This document shows, one piece after another, positions 17,385 through 24,424 of a stretch of DNA of 64,000 bases (position 1 is the stretch's first letter; every line of letters begins with the position of its first letter). This DNA comes from JAJTHC01 sp044358835 (GTDB taxonomy: Bacteria > Cyanobacteriota > Vampirovibrionia > Vampirovibrionales > JAJTHC01), in contig JBIKNF010000004.1 in NCBI GenBank assembly GCA_044358835.1, positions 55,643 to 119,642 on the forward strand, read 5' to 3'. Under the pieces are notes generated by a model. That model ran no database searches, was not told where the DNA came from, and saw only the letters and a program-made list of their open reading frames with translations. The position numbers and the translations under genes are program-made.

Positions 17385-18497
17385 ATGATTAGTGCAGATG
17401 CCCTTGAAAAGCTGGCCCCGCCTTTGTTAGATGAAGCCAACAACCCGTGGCTTTTGGCGTTGACGCAAATGGGGCAAGGCGTCATGCTTTGTGATGAAGC
17501 GTTGGACATTTTATGGTTAAACGACACGCTAAGGCAAAAAATGGGCTTGGGGCAAGCGTCTGTGGTGGGGGAATCCCTGACGTGTTTTCAAAAAACGTCT
17601 TTACAAGGGGCGTCACAATTAATAGAAGCCGGCACACAAGCCCTTGAAACAGGAGAGATTCAAACCTTAAGCCTTTCGTTTAAGCCTGTTTCACAATTGC
17701 GTTCTTATTTTGAAATTAAGGTGGTGAAATGTAATACGACCGCTGAAGGCACGCCCAATGTGCTGGCTTTTGTGTTTGAAGACAAAACCAAAGTGGTTTT
17801 AAATGAAAAAATGCGTAAAGATTTTGTGGCCAATGTTAGCCATGAACTGCGTACGCCGCTTTCAGTGGTGAAAGGGTATGCTGAAACCTTACTTTCAGGC
17901 GCGATACAAGACACGGAGCTGGCCATAGATTTTATCAAAATTATGGAACAACATGCCAATCGGCTGAGCAATATGGTAGAAGAATTGCTGGATTTGTCTC
18001 GTTTTGAAGCGGACAACTTCACCCTGCCGATGGAAGCCGTGGTGTTGGATCATGCCATTGAACGTGTGCTGGCCTTAAGTCAATCCAGAGCCTCCAGCAA
18101 AGGCATCCAACTGCATGTCGATCCTTCCATGAAGCATTTACCGAAGGTGCTGGCCCACATTTCAAGTATGGAACAAGTCTTTGCCAATTTAATTGAAAAT
18201 GCGCTGAAGTATAGTCCCAATCAAAGTAATGTCACCCTTTCCGTTGCGGATCAAGGAGAGTGGGTGGTGTTTTGCGTGGAAGATGAAGGCATCGGGATTG
18301 AAGCGAAGTTTATTCCACGCTTGTTTGAACGGTTTTATCGGGTGGATAAAACCCGTTCCAAGCATCTTTCTGGCACAGGGTTAGGGCTTTCTATTGTTAA
18401 GCATATTATGCAAGCCCATGAAGGCGATATTTGGGTAGAAAGTCAAGCGGGACAAGGCAGTCGTTTTTACTTCAAGCTTAAGCGCATTCAAGCGTAA
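17385..18497 (+). CDS. PhoR-like sensor histidine kinase
   Basis: A soluble 370-residue kinase. A PAS-like sensor is at about residues 20-130 (MGQGVMLCDEALDILWLNDTLR). The HisKA helix follows with phospho-acceptor His in FVANVSHELRTPLSVVKGYAETL. The HATPase domain has an N box (FANLIENALKYSP), DEGIGI, FERFYRVDKTRS and the G2 box GTGLGLSIVKHIM. No transmembrane segment is present, unlike most PhoR proteins. The frame is open from 17319, but ATG at 17385 has AAAGGAA nine bases upstream. No response regulator is adjacent, so it is an orphan; the lone receiver protein at 23922 is a possible partner only by guess. Confidence 0.88.
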   Translation: MISADALEKLAPPLLDEANNPWLLALTQMGQGVMLCDEALDILWLNDTLRQKMGLGQASVVGESLTCFQKTSLQGASQLIEAGTQALETGEIQTLSLSFKPVSQLRSYFEIKVVKCNTTAEGTPNVLAFVFEDKTKVVLNEKMRKDFVANVSHELRTPLSVVKGYAETLLSGAIQDTELAIDFIKIMEQHANRLSNMVEELLDLSRFEADNFTLPMEAVVLDHAIERVLALSQSRASSKGIQLHVDPSMKHLPKVLAHISSMEQVFANLIENALKYSPNQSNVTLSVADQGEWVVFCVEDEGIGIEAKFIPRLFERFYRVDKTRSKHLSGTGLGLSIVKHIMQAHEGDIWVESQAGQGSRFYFKLKRIQA

Positions 18498-18518
18498 TGA
18501 TGGCTGTAGGCTTGGTAT

Positions 18519-19469
18519 TTATTTGAATTGTTTGCTTAACACCACAAAGCCTTCTAAAAACGTCATGACTTCATCCTTCTTACCAGGAGGGGCGGTGGGC
18601 TGAAACAGAGCAGTGCCTACTGGCCGAGGCCTAAATTGCTTTTGCGGATCAATCGCCTTAAACGCCTTTTTTTCCTCATTGAACGGACGAAAATCCAACA
18701 TATAGCCAGGCGAACGCGAATAAAACGCTTGGGGCGTGTCTAAAGGATCCATAAACTCAAGGAAGTAATGCCCCACTGCCTCAGACGATTCCCACACACC
18801 TGTTACCAGTACATAATGCCCGCCTTTTCGTAAAAAGCGCTTTTCTTCGGCGTCTTCCACATACCACCCCAAGTGAGCCATCACCACTCCCCCCGCTTCT
18901 AGGGCGTGCAACAGCTCAGGATTAAAGCGGGCCCACTGGGCGGGGTTTTGACGATAATGAGCGGGTACCGTGTGAATGCCTTGGTACCAGACGTCGTTCC
19001 ATTCAGGGGCAAGGGCGTCTTGGGTGTTGAAATAGGTGAAAGCGTCTAAAACTTGACGCACCGTGGTGCCTTGCGTTGGACTTGTTTGAAGGGGTTGGGC
19101 AAAGCGTTCCACATAGGAAGCGCTGTGCGTGAGCGCCTCAGAAGTCACGGCTTGAGAAGTTAAAAAAGGGGAAAACGCCATGGCTAAAACGGTTGGCGCA
19201 CAATAGACGGCCGGGTAAGCGGTGTCATGCTGACTAAAAAATTGATACGCCTGCGGTGAACGCGCCAAGGCATGAAACGAGGGGTTTATTCCTGCTAAAG
19301 TGGATGAAGCGACCTTGGTGTTAGGAAGTTCAGGCTTAGTCATGGTGGATTCAGCCCCTTGTAAAATCAATGGAGTTAAAAAAATGCTGTTTATGAAAAG
19401 AAAGGAAATCGCCAAAAAAAAGAGAAGCCTTAACTTCTTATGGGGCAATCGGGGCTTCAAGGGAAACAT
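18519..19469 (-). CDS. Exported C39-like (papain-fold) cysteine peptidase-like protein
   Basis: The N-terminus has a strong hydrophobic export segment (LRLLFFLAISFLFINSIFLTPLI). The body has the layout of a C39-type papain-like fold: Cys in YPAVYCAPTVLAMAF, His in RKGGHYVLVTGVW and a following acidic segment FLEFMDPLDTP, matching a Cys-His-Asp triad by position. The substrate is unknown and catalysis is inferred. The frame is open to 19571, but ATG at 19469 has AAAGGA about eight bases upstream. It is divergent from the superoxide dismutase gene. Confidence 0.6.
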   Translation of the reverse strand: MFPLKPRLPHKKLRLLFFLAISFLFINSIFLTPLILQGAESTMTKPELPNTKVASSTLAGINPSFHALARSPQAYQFFSQHDTAYPAVYCAPTVLAMAFSPFLTSQAVTSEALTHSASYVERFAQPLQTSPTQGTTVRQVLDAFTYFNTQDALAPEWNDVWYQGIHTVPAHYRQNPAQWARFNPELLHALEAGGVVMAHLGWYVEDAEEKRFLRKGGHYVLVTGVWESSEAVGHYFLEFMDPLDTPQAFYSRSPGYMLDFRPFNEEKKAFKAIDPQKQFRPRPVGTALFQPTAPPGKKDEVMTFLEGFVVLSKQFK

Positions 19470-19537
19470 GCGCGCATCCTTTCTCATTTTACCAGTATAG
19501 CATAAAATAAGGCGTTTCCTTTCTTGAAAAAAAGGGG

Positions 19538-19561
19538 TATACTCACAACAGTCTTTAGGAG
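19538..19561 (+). promoter_or_regulatory. -10 box and ribosome-binding site of the sod gene
   Basis: TATACT at 19538-19543, with TTTCCT 17 bases upstream as a weak -35, is followed by an AGGAGG Shine-Dalgarno at about 19557-19562 that fixes the start at 19570. Confidence 0.4.
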
Positions 19562-19569
19562 GATTCACC

Positions 19570-20370
19570 ATGCTTGCATTGAAGGAGCAAACCGTTCACG
19601 TTGAAGAAAGCCCTTTGAATCGACGTGATTTTTTAAAACTGGCGGGCACAGGACTTTCTAGCCTGTTGTTGGCTTCAAGCGGGCTGACGGCACTGGCGCA
19701 AGTGGCAGAAGCACGCCCTGTTGTTCGCGCCAAAACAACCCCCGCAAAAACGCCTTTACCTCCAATAGAAGGCTTAGGCGTGGCCAAGCGATTCCCTTTG
19801 ATTGAAAATGGTATTGAAGGCTTGAGTGCCAAACAAATGCAAGCTCACCTAAAGCTTTATGAAGGCTATGTGAAAAAATATCAGTCCATTACCCAAGAAC
19901 TCAAGGCCTTTACCCCTGAACAACTCACGAACGTGAATGCGACGTATCATCCGTTTCGAGAATTGTTGGTGGAAGAAAGTTTTGCCCTAAATGGGGTTTT
20001 ATTGCATGAAGCCTATTTTGGGATTCTAACCCCTGAGCCTAAAGCAATGAGTGCGTCTTTAAACGCTTTGCTGGTGAAACAGTTTGGTTCTATAGACGCC
20101 TTTCAAGCTCAATTAACAGCATCAGCCAAAGCCATGCGAGGCTGGGCGATTTTAGGCTATTGCCCAAGGTACCAGCACTTTAACTTTTACGGGTTAGACA
20201 ATCACCACACCTATGCGCCAATGGGGGTTCACCCCGTTTTGGTGGTGGATGTTTATGAGCATGCGTACTTGATTGATTACGGCACGGATCGTTCGGCGTA
20301 CCTCAATGCCCTGTGGAAGCAGATTGATTGGACGCTCGTAGAAACGCGTGTGGCTTTGGGGGTTGGCTAG
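19570..20370 (+). CDS. Tat-exported iron/manganese superoxide dismutase-like protein
   Basis: Fe/Mn superoxide dismutases turn superoxide into peroxide and oxygen. The N-terminus has a twin-arginine signal (NRRDFLKLAGTGLSSLLLASSG, cut probably after ALAQ-VAEA), so the enzyme should act outside the cytoplasm. The four usual metal ligands can be assigned: His in KQMQAHLKLYEGYV, His in GVLLHEAYFG, and Asp and His in LVVDVYEHAYLIDYG. It departs from standard SODs in much of the rest, for example NVNATYHPFRELLVEESFAL. Metal use and activity are inferred. It ends overlapping the DUF2490 gene tail-to-tail by 4 bases. Confidence 0.85.
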   Translation: MLALKEQTVHVEESPLNRRDFLKLAGTGLSSLLLASSGLTALAQVAEARPVVRAKTTPAKTPLPPIEGLGVAKRFPLIENGIEGLSAKQMQAHLKLYEGYVKKYQSITQELKAFTPEQLTNVNATYHPFRELLVEESFALNGVLLHEAYFGILTPEPKAMSASLNALLVKQFGSIDAFQAQLTASAKAMRGWAILGYCPRYQHFNFYGLDNHHTYAPMGVHPVLVVDVYEHAYLIDYGTDRSAYLNALWKQIDWTLVETRVALGVG

Positions 20371-21081
20371 CGTATGGTGATGTTGGCCATCAACACGTGT
20401 TCAAGGGTGTCGGCGCCATGGGGCTTGCGCGCAAACACGGCCATGTAACCTACTTCTGCATTGACGCGCTGGTTAATGTGGCGTCCTACGCCGACATAGG
20501 CACGATCCTGATTATAGCCAATGGGGTTTTTCTTGCCCGCTGCGTTGGCATTGACGAGGATCTCATTCTGAATGGCCCAGTACATTTTATGTTTGTCTGA
20601 AAAATCATGTGTATAACGCGTAAACCCCCTGAGCCACACCAAGGTGTTGGGTAACCCTTTAATCATCCGTTCTTCCACGCGCCCCCGTAAAACCAACTCG
20701 CCCCCCTTGGGGTGTTCCACATGCAAGAGTTGTTGCCATAAACGGTTTTCATTCTTAAAGTGGGGGTTATACGTCGGCGTCCACGCGTAGCCAGACCACA
20801 CACTGGTTTTAGGCGTCAGTTGGTAGCCTGCCCCCTGCCCAAACTAGGGTACGGTCTAAAGGGGTCGTCGGTTCATGGGTTTGTAAACGTGCTTGGCCTT
20901 CTAGGTAAAGCTTGAGCTTAGGCGTGGCTTTTACGGGCGTCAGCGTCACTGCAACGGTGTTCCAGCTTCCTTCTGTAACATGTTCAGCCAAAGCGGGGGT
21001 GGACGCTGAAAGGGGCCACAACGCAGCCACAAGCACCATCACACGGGCGACTTTTTTAGTCCACTTAGAGGGTTTCCACAT
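20367..21081 (-). pseudogene. DUF2490 family outer-membrane-like protein, frameshifted
   Basis: Two consecutive frames form one DUF2490-type protein. The first part has a Sec signal (VARVMVLVAALWPLSASTPALA) and KLYLEGQARLQTH...LDRTLVWAG. The second continues with GYQLTPKTSVWSGYAWTPTY and ends in VLMANITIR. The join falls in a run of five G (C at 20831-20835 on the plus strand). Removing one G restores AGAGYQLTPK in frame. It may be a real mutation, a slippage site or a sequencing error. The probable start (21081) overlaps the end of the PII-like gene, so it is the third gene of the sbtA-sbtB operon. Confidence 0.7.
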
Positions 21082-21352
21082 CAGTGAGCACCACAAAGAC
21101 TTTCGTTCGTTCAAAACGACTTTTAAGATCTAAGGCCAGCGCCTTCGCATTTTCAGCGGGAACCACTAAAAACGTGTATAAGGACGTAGGACTTAAGTAT
21201 TCACTACGGTACAACCCATGATTTGGCCCCAAGCTTTGCGCCACGGCAAGGCTGGTATACCCGCCCAACTTTTTTTCGGCACAAAATTCGGTAATCAGGT
21301 CAAGATCCACTTCGTCATGCACAAAGGCAATTTTTTTGTGAGTACTCATCAT
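21065..21352 (-). CDS. sbtB: PII-like signalling protein, SbtB-type
   Basis: SbtB is a PII-like trimer that binds adenine nucleotides and controls the bicarbonate transporter SbtA. This 95-residue protein has the ferredoxin-like PII fold pattern: KIAFVHDEVDLDLITEFCAEKKLGGYTSL, a T-loop-like stretch (AQSLGPNHGLYRSEY) and a final strand TKVFVVLTDVETL. It lies 79 bases downstream of sbtA on the same strand, the classic pairing. The C-terminal Cys-pair loop found in many cyanobacterial SbtB proteins is absent. AAGGAA lies about nine bases before the ATG. Confidence 0.75.
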   Translation of the reverse strand: MMSTHKKIAFVHDEVDLDLITEFCAEKKLGGYTSLAVAQSLGPNHGLYRSEYLSPTSLYTFLVVPAENAKALALDLKSRFERTKVFVVLTDVETL

Positions 21353-21431
21353 TGTTTCAGTTCCTTTTTCGTTTGGTTTAATTATTTTGAAAATTTAATT
21401 CGTGTAAAAAAATGCCGTATGCCTTGCTTTT

Positions 21432-22451
21432 TTAGTGGATAAATTGCTTCAGCACGTAAAAATACAAGGGAATCCCAAAGGTGACATTAAACGTAAAGGT
21501 GACCCCAAGCGCCACGGGTAACAGCAGGGACATATTGGCTTTGGGAATGGCCGTGCGCATGGCGGCAGGCACCGCGACATAAGACGCCGAAGAAATAAGC
21601 ACCATTAAAATCAATGCATCCCCCACGTGAAGGTTGAGCAGTCGGGCCAGGCCCAAGCCTACAGAAGCCCCCACCAAGGGGTACAACAGGCCAAAGCTAA
21701 TCAAAAACCCACTGGATTCTTTGAAATCTGAAAAACGTTTGGCCGCAATAATGCCCATGTCTAACATGTAGAAGGACAACACGCCTTTAAAAATGTCGTC
21801 CACAAAAGGCTTGAGTTCTTCAGCCCCTGCTTTACCGCCTAAAATACCAATTACTAAACTGCCCACCAGCAATAAAACGGAACCATTTAAAAACGCTTCA
21901 TGCAATACCGCTTTTATGTTGACAGGTCGAGACGGACGCGGTTCTTGAAGTTCACCTGCCCCTTGTTGGGCAAGGGCTTCTTTACGCTGGGTTTTAGAAA
22001 GTTGATACAAAAGTAAACCCGCAATAATGGCAGGGGATTCCATAAGCGCCATACAGGCAACCATGTAGCCTGAAAATTCCGTATGCTGTGTGCCTAAGAA
22101 AGACACGGCGGTGGCAAAAGTCACCGCACTGACTGAACCATATGTTGCGGCAATGGCTGAAGCATCGTGTGGTTTTAATTTAAAACGCAAAATTTTATAT
22201 AAGCCAAAGGGCATTAAAAAGGACACCGAAATACAGACGAGCATCATCACAATCATGTGAGGATCTAAGCCACTTTTAAAGAGGGCTTCCCCCCCGTGGA
22301 TCCCAATGTCAAACAACAAATATAGGGACAAAAACTTACTAATTTGCGAAGGAATTTCAAGGTTAGAACGCACCATAACAGACGTTAAACCCAAGATAAA
22401 AAACATCACGGGCGGGTGCATCACATTTTGTAACAGGGATTCTACAAACAT
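21432..22451 (-). CDS. sbtA: SbtA-type sodium-dependent bicarbonate transporter
   Basis: SbtA imports bicarbonate with sodium across the inner membrane. The 339-residue protein has about ten hydrophobic segments and family landmarks: MFFILGLTSVMVRSNLEIP at the N-terminus, LYLLFDIGIHGGEALFKSG, ATYGSVSAVTFATAVSFL, FYMLDMGIIAAKR and ISSASYVAVPAAMRTAIPKA. The PII-like partner follows, supporting the assignment. In a cell without a visible carbon-fixation system it may supply bicarbonate for carboxylases or pH balance; this is inference. Confidence 0.9.
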   Translation of the reverse strand: MFVESLLQNVMHPPVMFFILGLTSVMVRSNLEIPSQISKFLSLYLLFDIGIHGGEALFKSGLDPHMIVMMLVCISVSFLMPFGLYKILRFKLKPHDASAIAATYGSVSAVTFATAVSFLGTQHTEFSGYMVACMALMESPAIIAGLLLYQLSKTQRKEALAQQGAGELQEPRPSRPVNIKAVLHEAFLNGSVLLLVGSLVIGILGGKAGAEELKPFVDDIFKGVLSFYMLDMGIIAAKRFSDFKESSGFLISFGLLYPLVGASVGLGLARLLNLHVGDALILMVLISSASYVAVPAAMRTAIPKANMSLLLPVALGVTFTFNVTFGIPLYFYVLKQFIH

Positions 22452-22686
22452 ACAGACTACCTCTTTGCATCGATGCTAAAGTCGCCCAATCGAAAAGAAA
22501 AGGAACGCCGCAGCAGAGGCTTACTTGGGGGAGGGGCTTTTTCTACTATAAACGTCTACCCCAAAAGGGACAAGTTCTTTTCAGAAAAACCCCGCTTTTC
22601 AGGGGGGGGTAAAAGTGTCGTGAGTCTTGAACATTATGGTATAATGCCCGTATTGTGTTATTGTTCCTAATTTGATGAGGTGCCTT

Positions 22687-23580
22687 ATGAAACGTCTTTT
22701 TTCAGTCCTATGGGTGGTGTTCAGTGTGCTAATCACGTGTGCGAACGTTTCACCCGCTGTGTATGCCGCCACCCCTGAAGCAGAAGCTTACTATACCCAA
22801 GCCATGCAAGCTTACGAACAAAAAGGCTTTATTCAAGCCGCTAGCCTCTTTCAAAAGGCCGCTGAAGCAGACAATACCTACATTGACGCGTGGTTTAACC
22901 TAGGGGCTGTTCAGTACAGACTTAATAAGTATGAAGAGGCGCGTAATGCCTTTCAAAAAGCGTTGTGGCGTTCCCCCAATGACAATGAAATTCGCTACAA
23001 CTTAGGGGCTTCGCTCGCTAAGTTGGGGCGTAATACCGAAGCGTTGGAACAATTCAATAAAATTCCTGCCACCCACCCCAAGTACTCGGAAGCCCAAACG
23101 CAACTCGCTTCCTTAAACAAATCCACCGTGGTGACTAAACCGACTGTGGCAACCAAACCTACCCCAGTAGCCAAAAAAAGCCAAACAAACGTCAATGCCG
23201 TGGCCCTTGGTGGCACAGGGCTCTATGCCAAGGGGTTGGTTGGCCCTACTGGCATTGCCGTGGGCAGTAACGGTGAACTGTATGTGGCGAATTACACAAA
23301 AAATAACATTGTGCGCATTTTGCCCAACGGCAGTCAAAGCACCTTGGCACAAGGGGGCTTGATCAATGGGCCTATTGGTTTGGTGCGGGATCCTCGAAAT
23401 GGGAACCTGTATGTGGCCAACTACATTAGCGGAGAAATCGTAAGCATTAGCCCCAGTGGCACGATTAGTTCCCTGAAAAAAGGCTACGGCAAGCCGTATT
23501 ACTTGTATTTTGACGCCCTGACCAATCGGTTGTTTGTGTCTGAACAAGAAGGCAATCAGGTTTCGGTAATTAAGCTCTAA
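22687..23580 (+). CDS. Exported TPR and NHL-repeat protein
   Basis: A signal peptide (LFSVLWVVFSVLITCANVSPAVYA) leads into about three TPR motifs (residues 30-140; YIDAWFNLGAVQYRLNKYEEARNAFQKAL). A Lys/Thr/Pro-rich linker follows, then an NHL-type beta-propeller half (GLVGPTGIAVGSNGELYVANYTKNNIVRI and repeats). TPR and NHL modules are protein-binding, so a periplasmic scaffold role is plausible but unproven. ATG at 22687 follows GAGGT by six bases. GGTATAATG at about 22637 is a possible extended -10 promoter. A terminator follows the stop. Confidence 0.75.
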   Translation: MKRLFSVLWVVFSVLITCANVSPAVYAATPEAEAYYTQAMQAYEQKGFIQAASLFQKAAEADNTYIDAWFNLGAVQYRLNKYEEARNAFQKALWRSPNDNEIRYNLGASLAKLGRNTEALEQFNKIPATHPKYSEAQTQLASLNKSTVVTKPTVATKPTPVAKKSQTNVNAVALGGTGLYAKGLVGPTGIAVGSNGELYVANYTKNNIVRILPNGSQSTLAQGGLINGPIGLVRDPRNGNLYVANYISGEIVSISPSGTISSLKKGYGKPYYLYFDALTNRLFVSEQEGNQVSVIKL

Positions 23581-23592
23581 TCAATGTTCCAC

Positions 23593-23622
23593 GCCCCCTT
23601 GGGAAACTTAAGGGGGCATTTT
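23593..23622 (+). terminator. Intrinsic terminator after the TPR/NHL gene
   Basis: GCCCCCTT (23593-23600) pairs with AAGGGGGC (23610-23617), followed by ATTTTC. Confidence 0.65.
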
Positions 23623-23680
23623 CAAGATTATGGCTTGACTCTCATCTATGCTTGGCTTACTCTTATACAAGTTCAAGAAT

Positions 23681-23752
23681 GCGTCCATAGCTCAGCGGTA
23701 GAGCAGTCCCCTTTTAAGGGAAAGGTCCTGAGTTCGAATCTCAGTGGACGCA
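23681..23752 (+). tRNA. tRNA-Lys (anticodon TTT)
   Basis: A complete cloverleaf: acceptor GCGTCCA/TGGACGC, D arm GCTC-AGCGGTA-GAGC, anticodon loop CTTTTAA giving TTT, and T arm CTGAG-TTCGAAT-CTCAG with discriminator A. The outermost anticodon-stem pair is G-A. CCA is not encoded. It is followed by a strong terminator. Confidence 0.95.
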
Positions 23753-23756
23753 TAAA

Positions 23757-23789
23757 AGCCCCACAACTTGCTTGTTGGGGCTTTTTTAT
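23757..23789 (+). terminator. Intrinsic terminator after tRNA-Lys
   Basis: AGCCCCACAA pairs with TTGTTGGGGCT (one bulge) and is followed by six T residues. Confidence 0.8.
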
Positions 23790-23921
23790 ACAAGAAAAGG
23801 CAAACGTCGATTTTCCACCATATAGGGGATGCTTTTCACAAGTCGTTTTGGTATCGTATACTTAATGTACACCTCAAGGCTAGTTGCGACTGCGTTGAGC
23901 CTAACACAAGGATTGATCTGA

Positions 23922-24374
23922 GTGATGATGATGATGTCTCTTTCAAACACGACCCTTCGCCCCAGTCGAAGACGCACCCCCCCCGCTCAAGAAAGCCACA
24001 CCCCCACCGTGTGGATCGTGGAAGATGAAGCCAAGTGGCAAGACGCCTTTTCACTTCTAGTGGGCATGGCCTTTGCGGGTGCTCACATTCAACAAGCGGA
24101 TTGTGCCGAAAAAACGCAAGATTGGTTGACCCTTAGTGCCAAGCAAACGGCCCCCCAGTGGGCGGATGCCGTGTTGATGGATTGGCAGCTCGCCAATGGC
24201 GATGACGGCTTGGCGTTGGTGAACGCGTGGGTGGAAGCGGGTTTGCCAGCAGAACGAGTGATTATCGTGAGTGGGGCGGATGATGTGCCGTCGCATCCTT
24301 ACACAGTGGTGACCAAATCGCAAGCTGGGGCTTTGCTGGTGCCGACCCTATTGCAACTGGCGAATAAAGTCTAA
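23922..24374 (+). CDS. Single-domain response regulator (receiver) protein
   Basis: A 150-residue protein with one receiver domain after a 28-residue polar leader. VWIVEDEAKWQDAF holds the acidic pair, VLMDWQL the phospho-acceptor Asp, VIIVSGADD the conserved Ser and TVVTKSQAG the Lys. No output domain is present. GTG at 23922 is nine bases after AAGGA; a run of ATG codons follows in frame, so the exact start is flexible. The last 25 bases of the gene are one copy of the direct repeat that flanks the reverse-transcriptase cassette. Without the cassette the gene would overlap cca tail-to-tail. Confidence 0.78.
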   Translation: MMMMMSLSNTTLRPSRRRTPPAQESHTPTVWIVEDEAKWQDAFSLLVGMAFAGAHIQQADCAEKTQDWLTLSAKQTAPQWADAVLMDWQLANGDDGLALVNAWVEAGLPAERVIIVSGADDVPSHPYTVVTKSQAGALLVPTLLQLANKV

Positions 24375-24424
24375 GGTCTCTTTAAGCTGTCCCACTTGTG
24401 GGTTAAGGGGCGGTTAAACCCTAG
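24348..24424 (-). pseudogene. Decayed second copy of the cca 3' end
   Basis: Read on the minus strand, the DNA between the response regulator and the RT gene gives PPLNPQVGQ, then LKETLDFIRQLQ-stop. The intact cca C-terminus reads PPSPRVGQ...KEEALDFIRQLQ-stop. About 16 codons are missing between VGQ and LKE, and a frame slip precedes PP (CTAGGGTTT, Leu-Gly-Phe, against Leu-Gly-Ile in cca). Outside the 25-bp repeat the bases have diverged, so this is an old or foreign copy. Confidence 0.65.
24350..24374. repeat. 25-bp direct repeat flanking the RT cassette, left copy
   Basis: ATTGCAACTGGCGAATAAAG plus TCTAA is identical to 26354-26378. Here it encodes the last residues of the response regulator (LQLANKV-stop). 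On the other strand the same bases spell LDFIRQLQ-stop, the end of cca. Confidence 0.95.
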
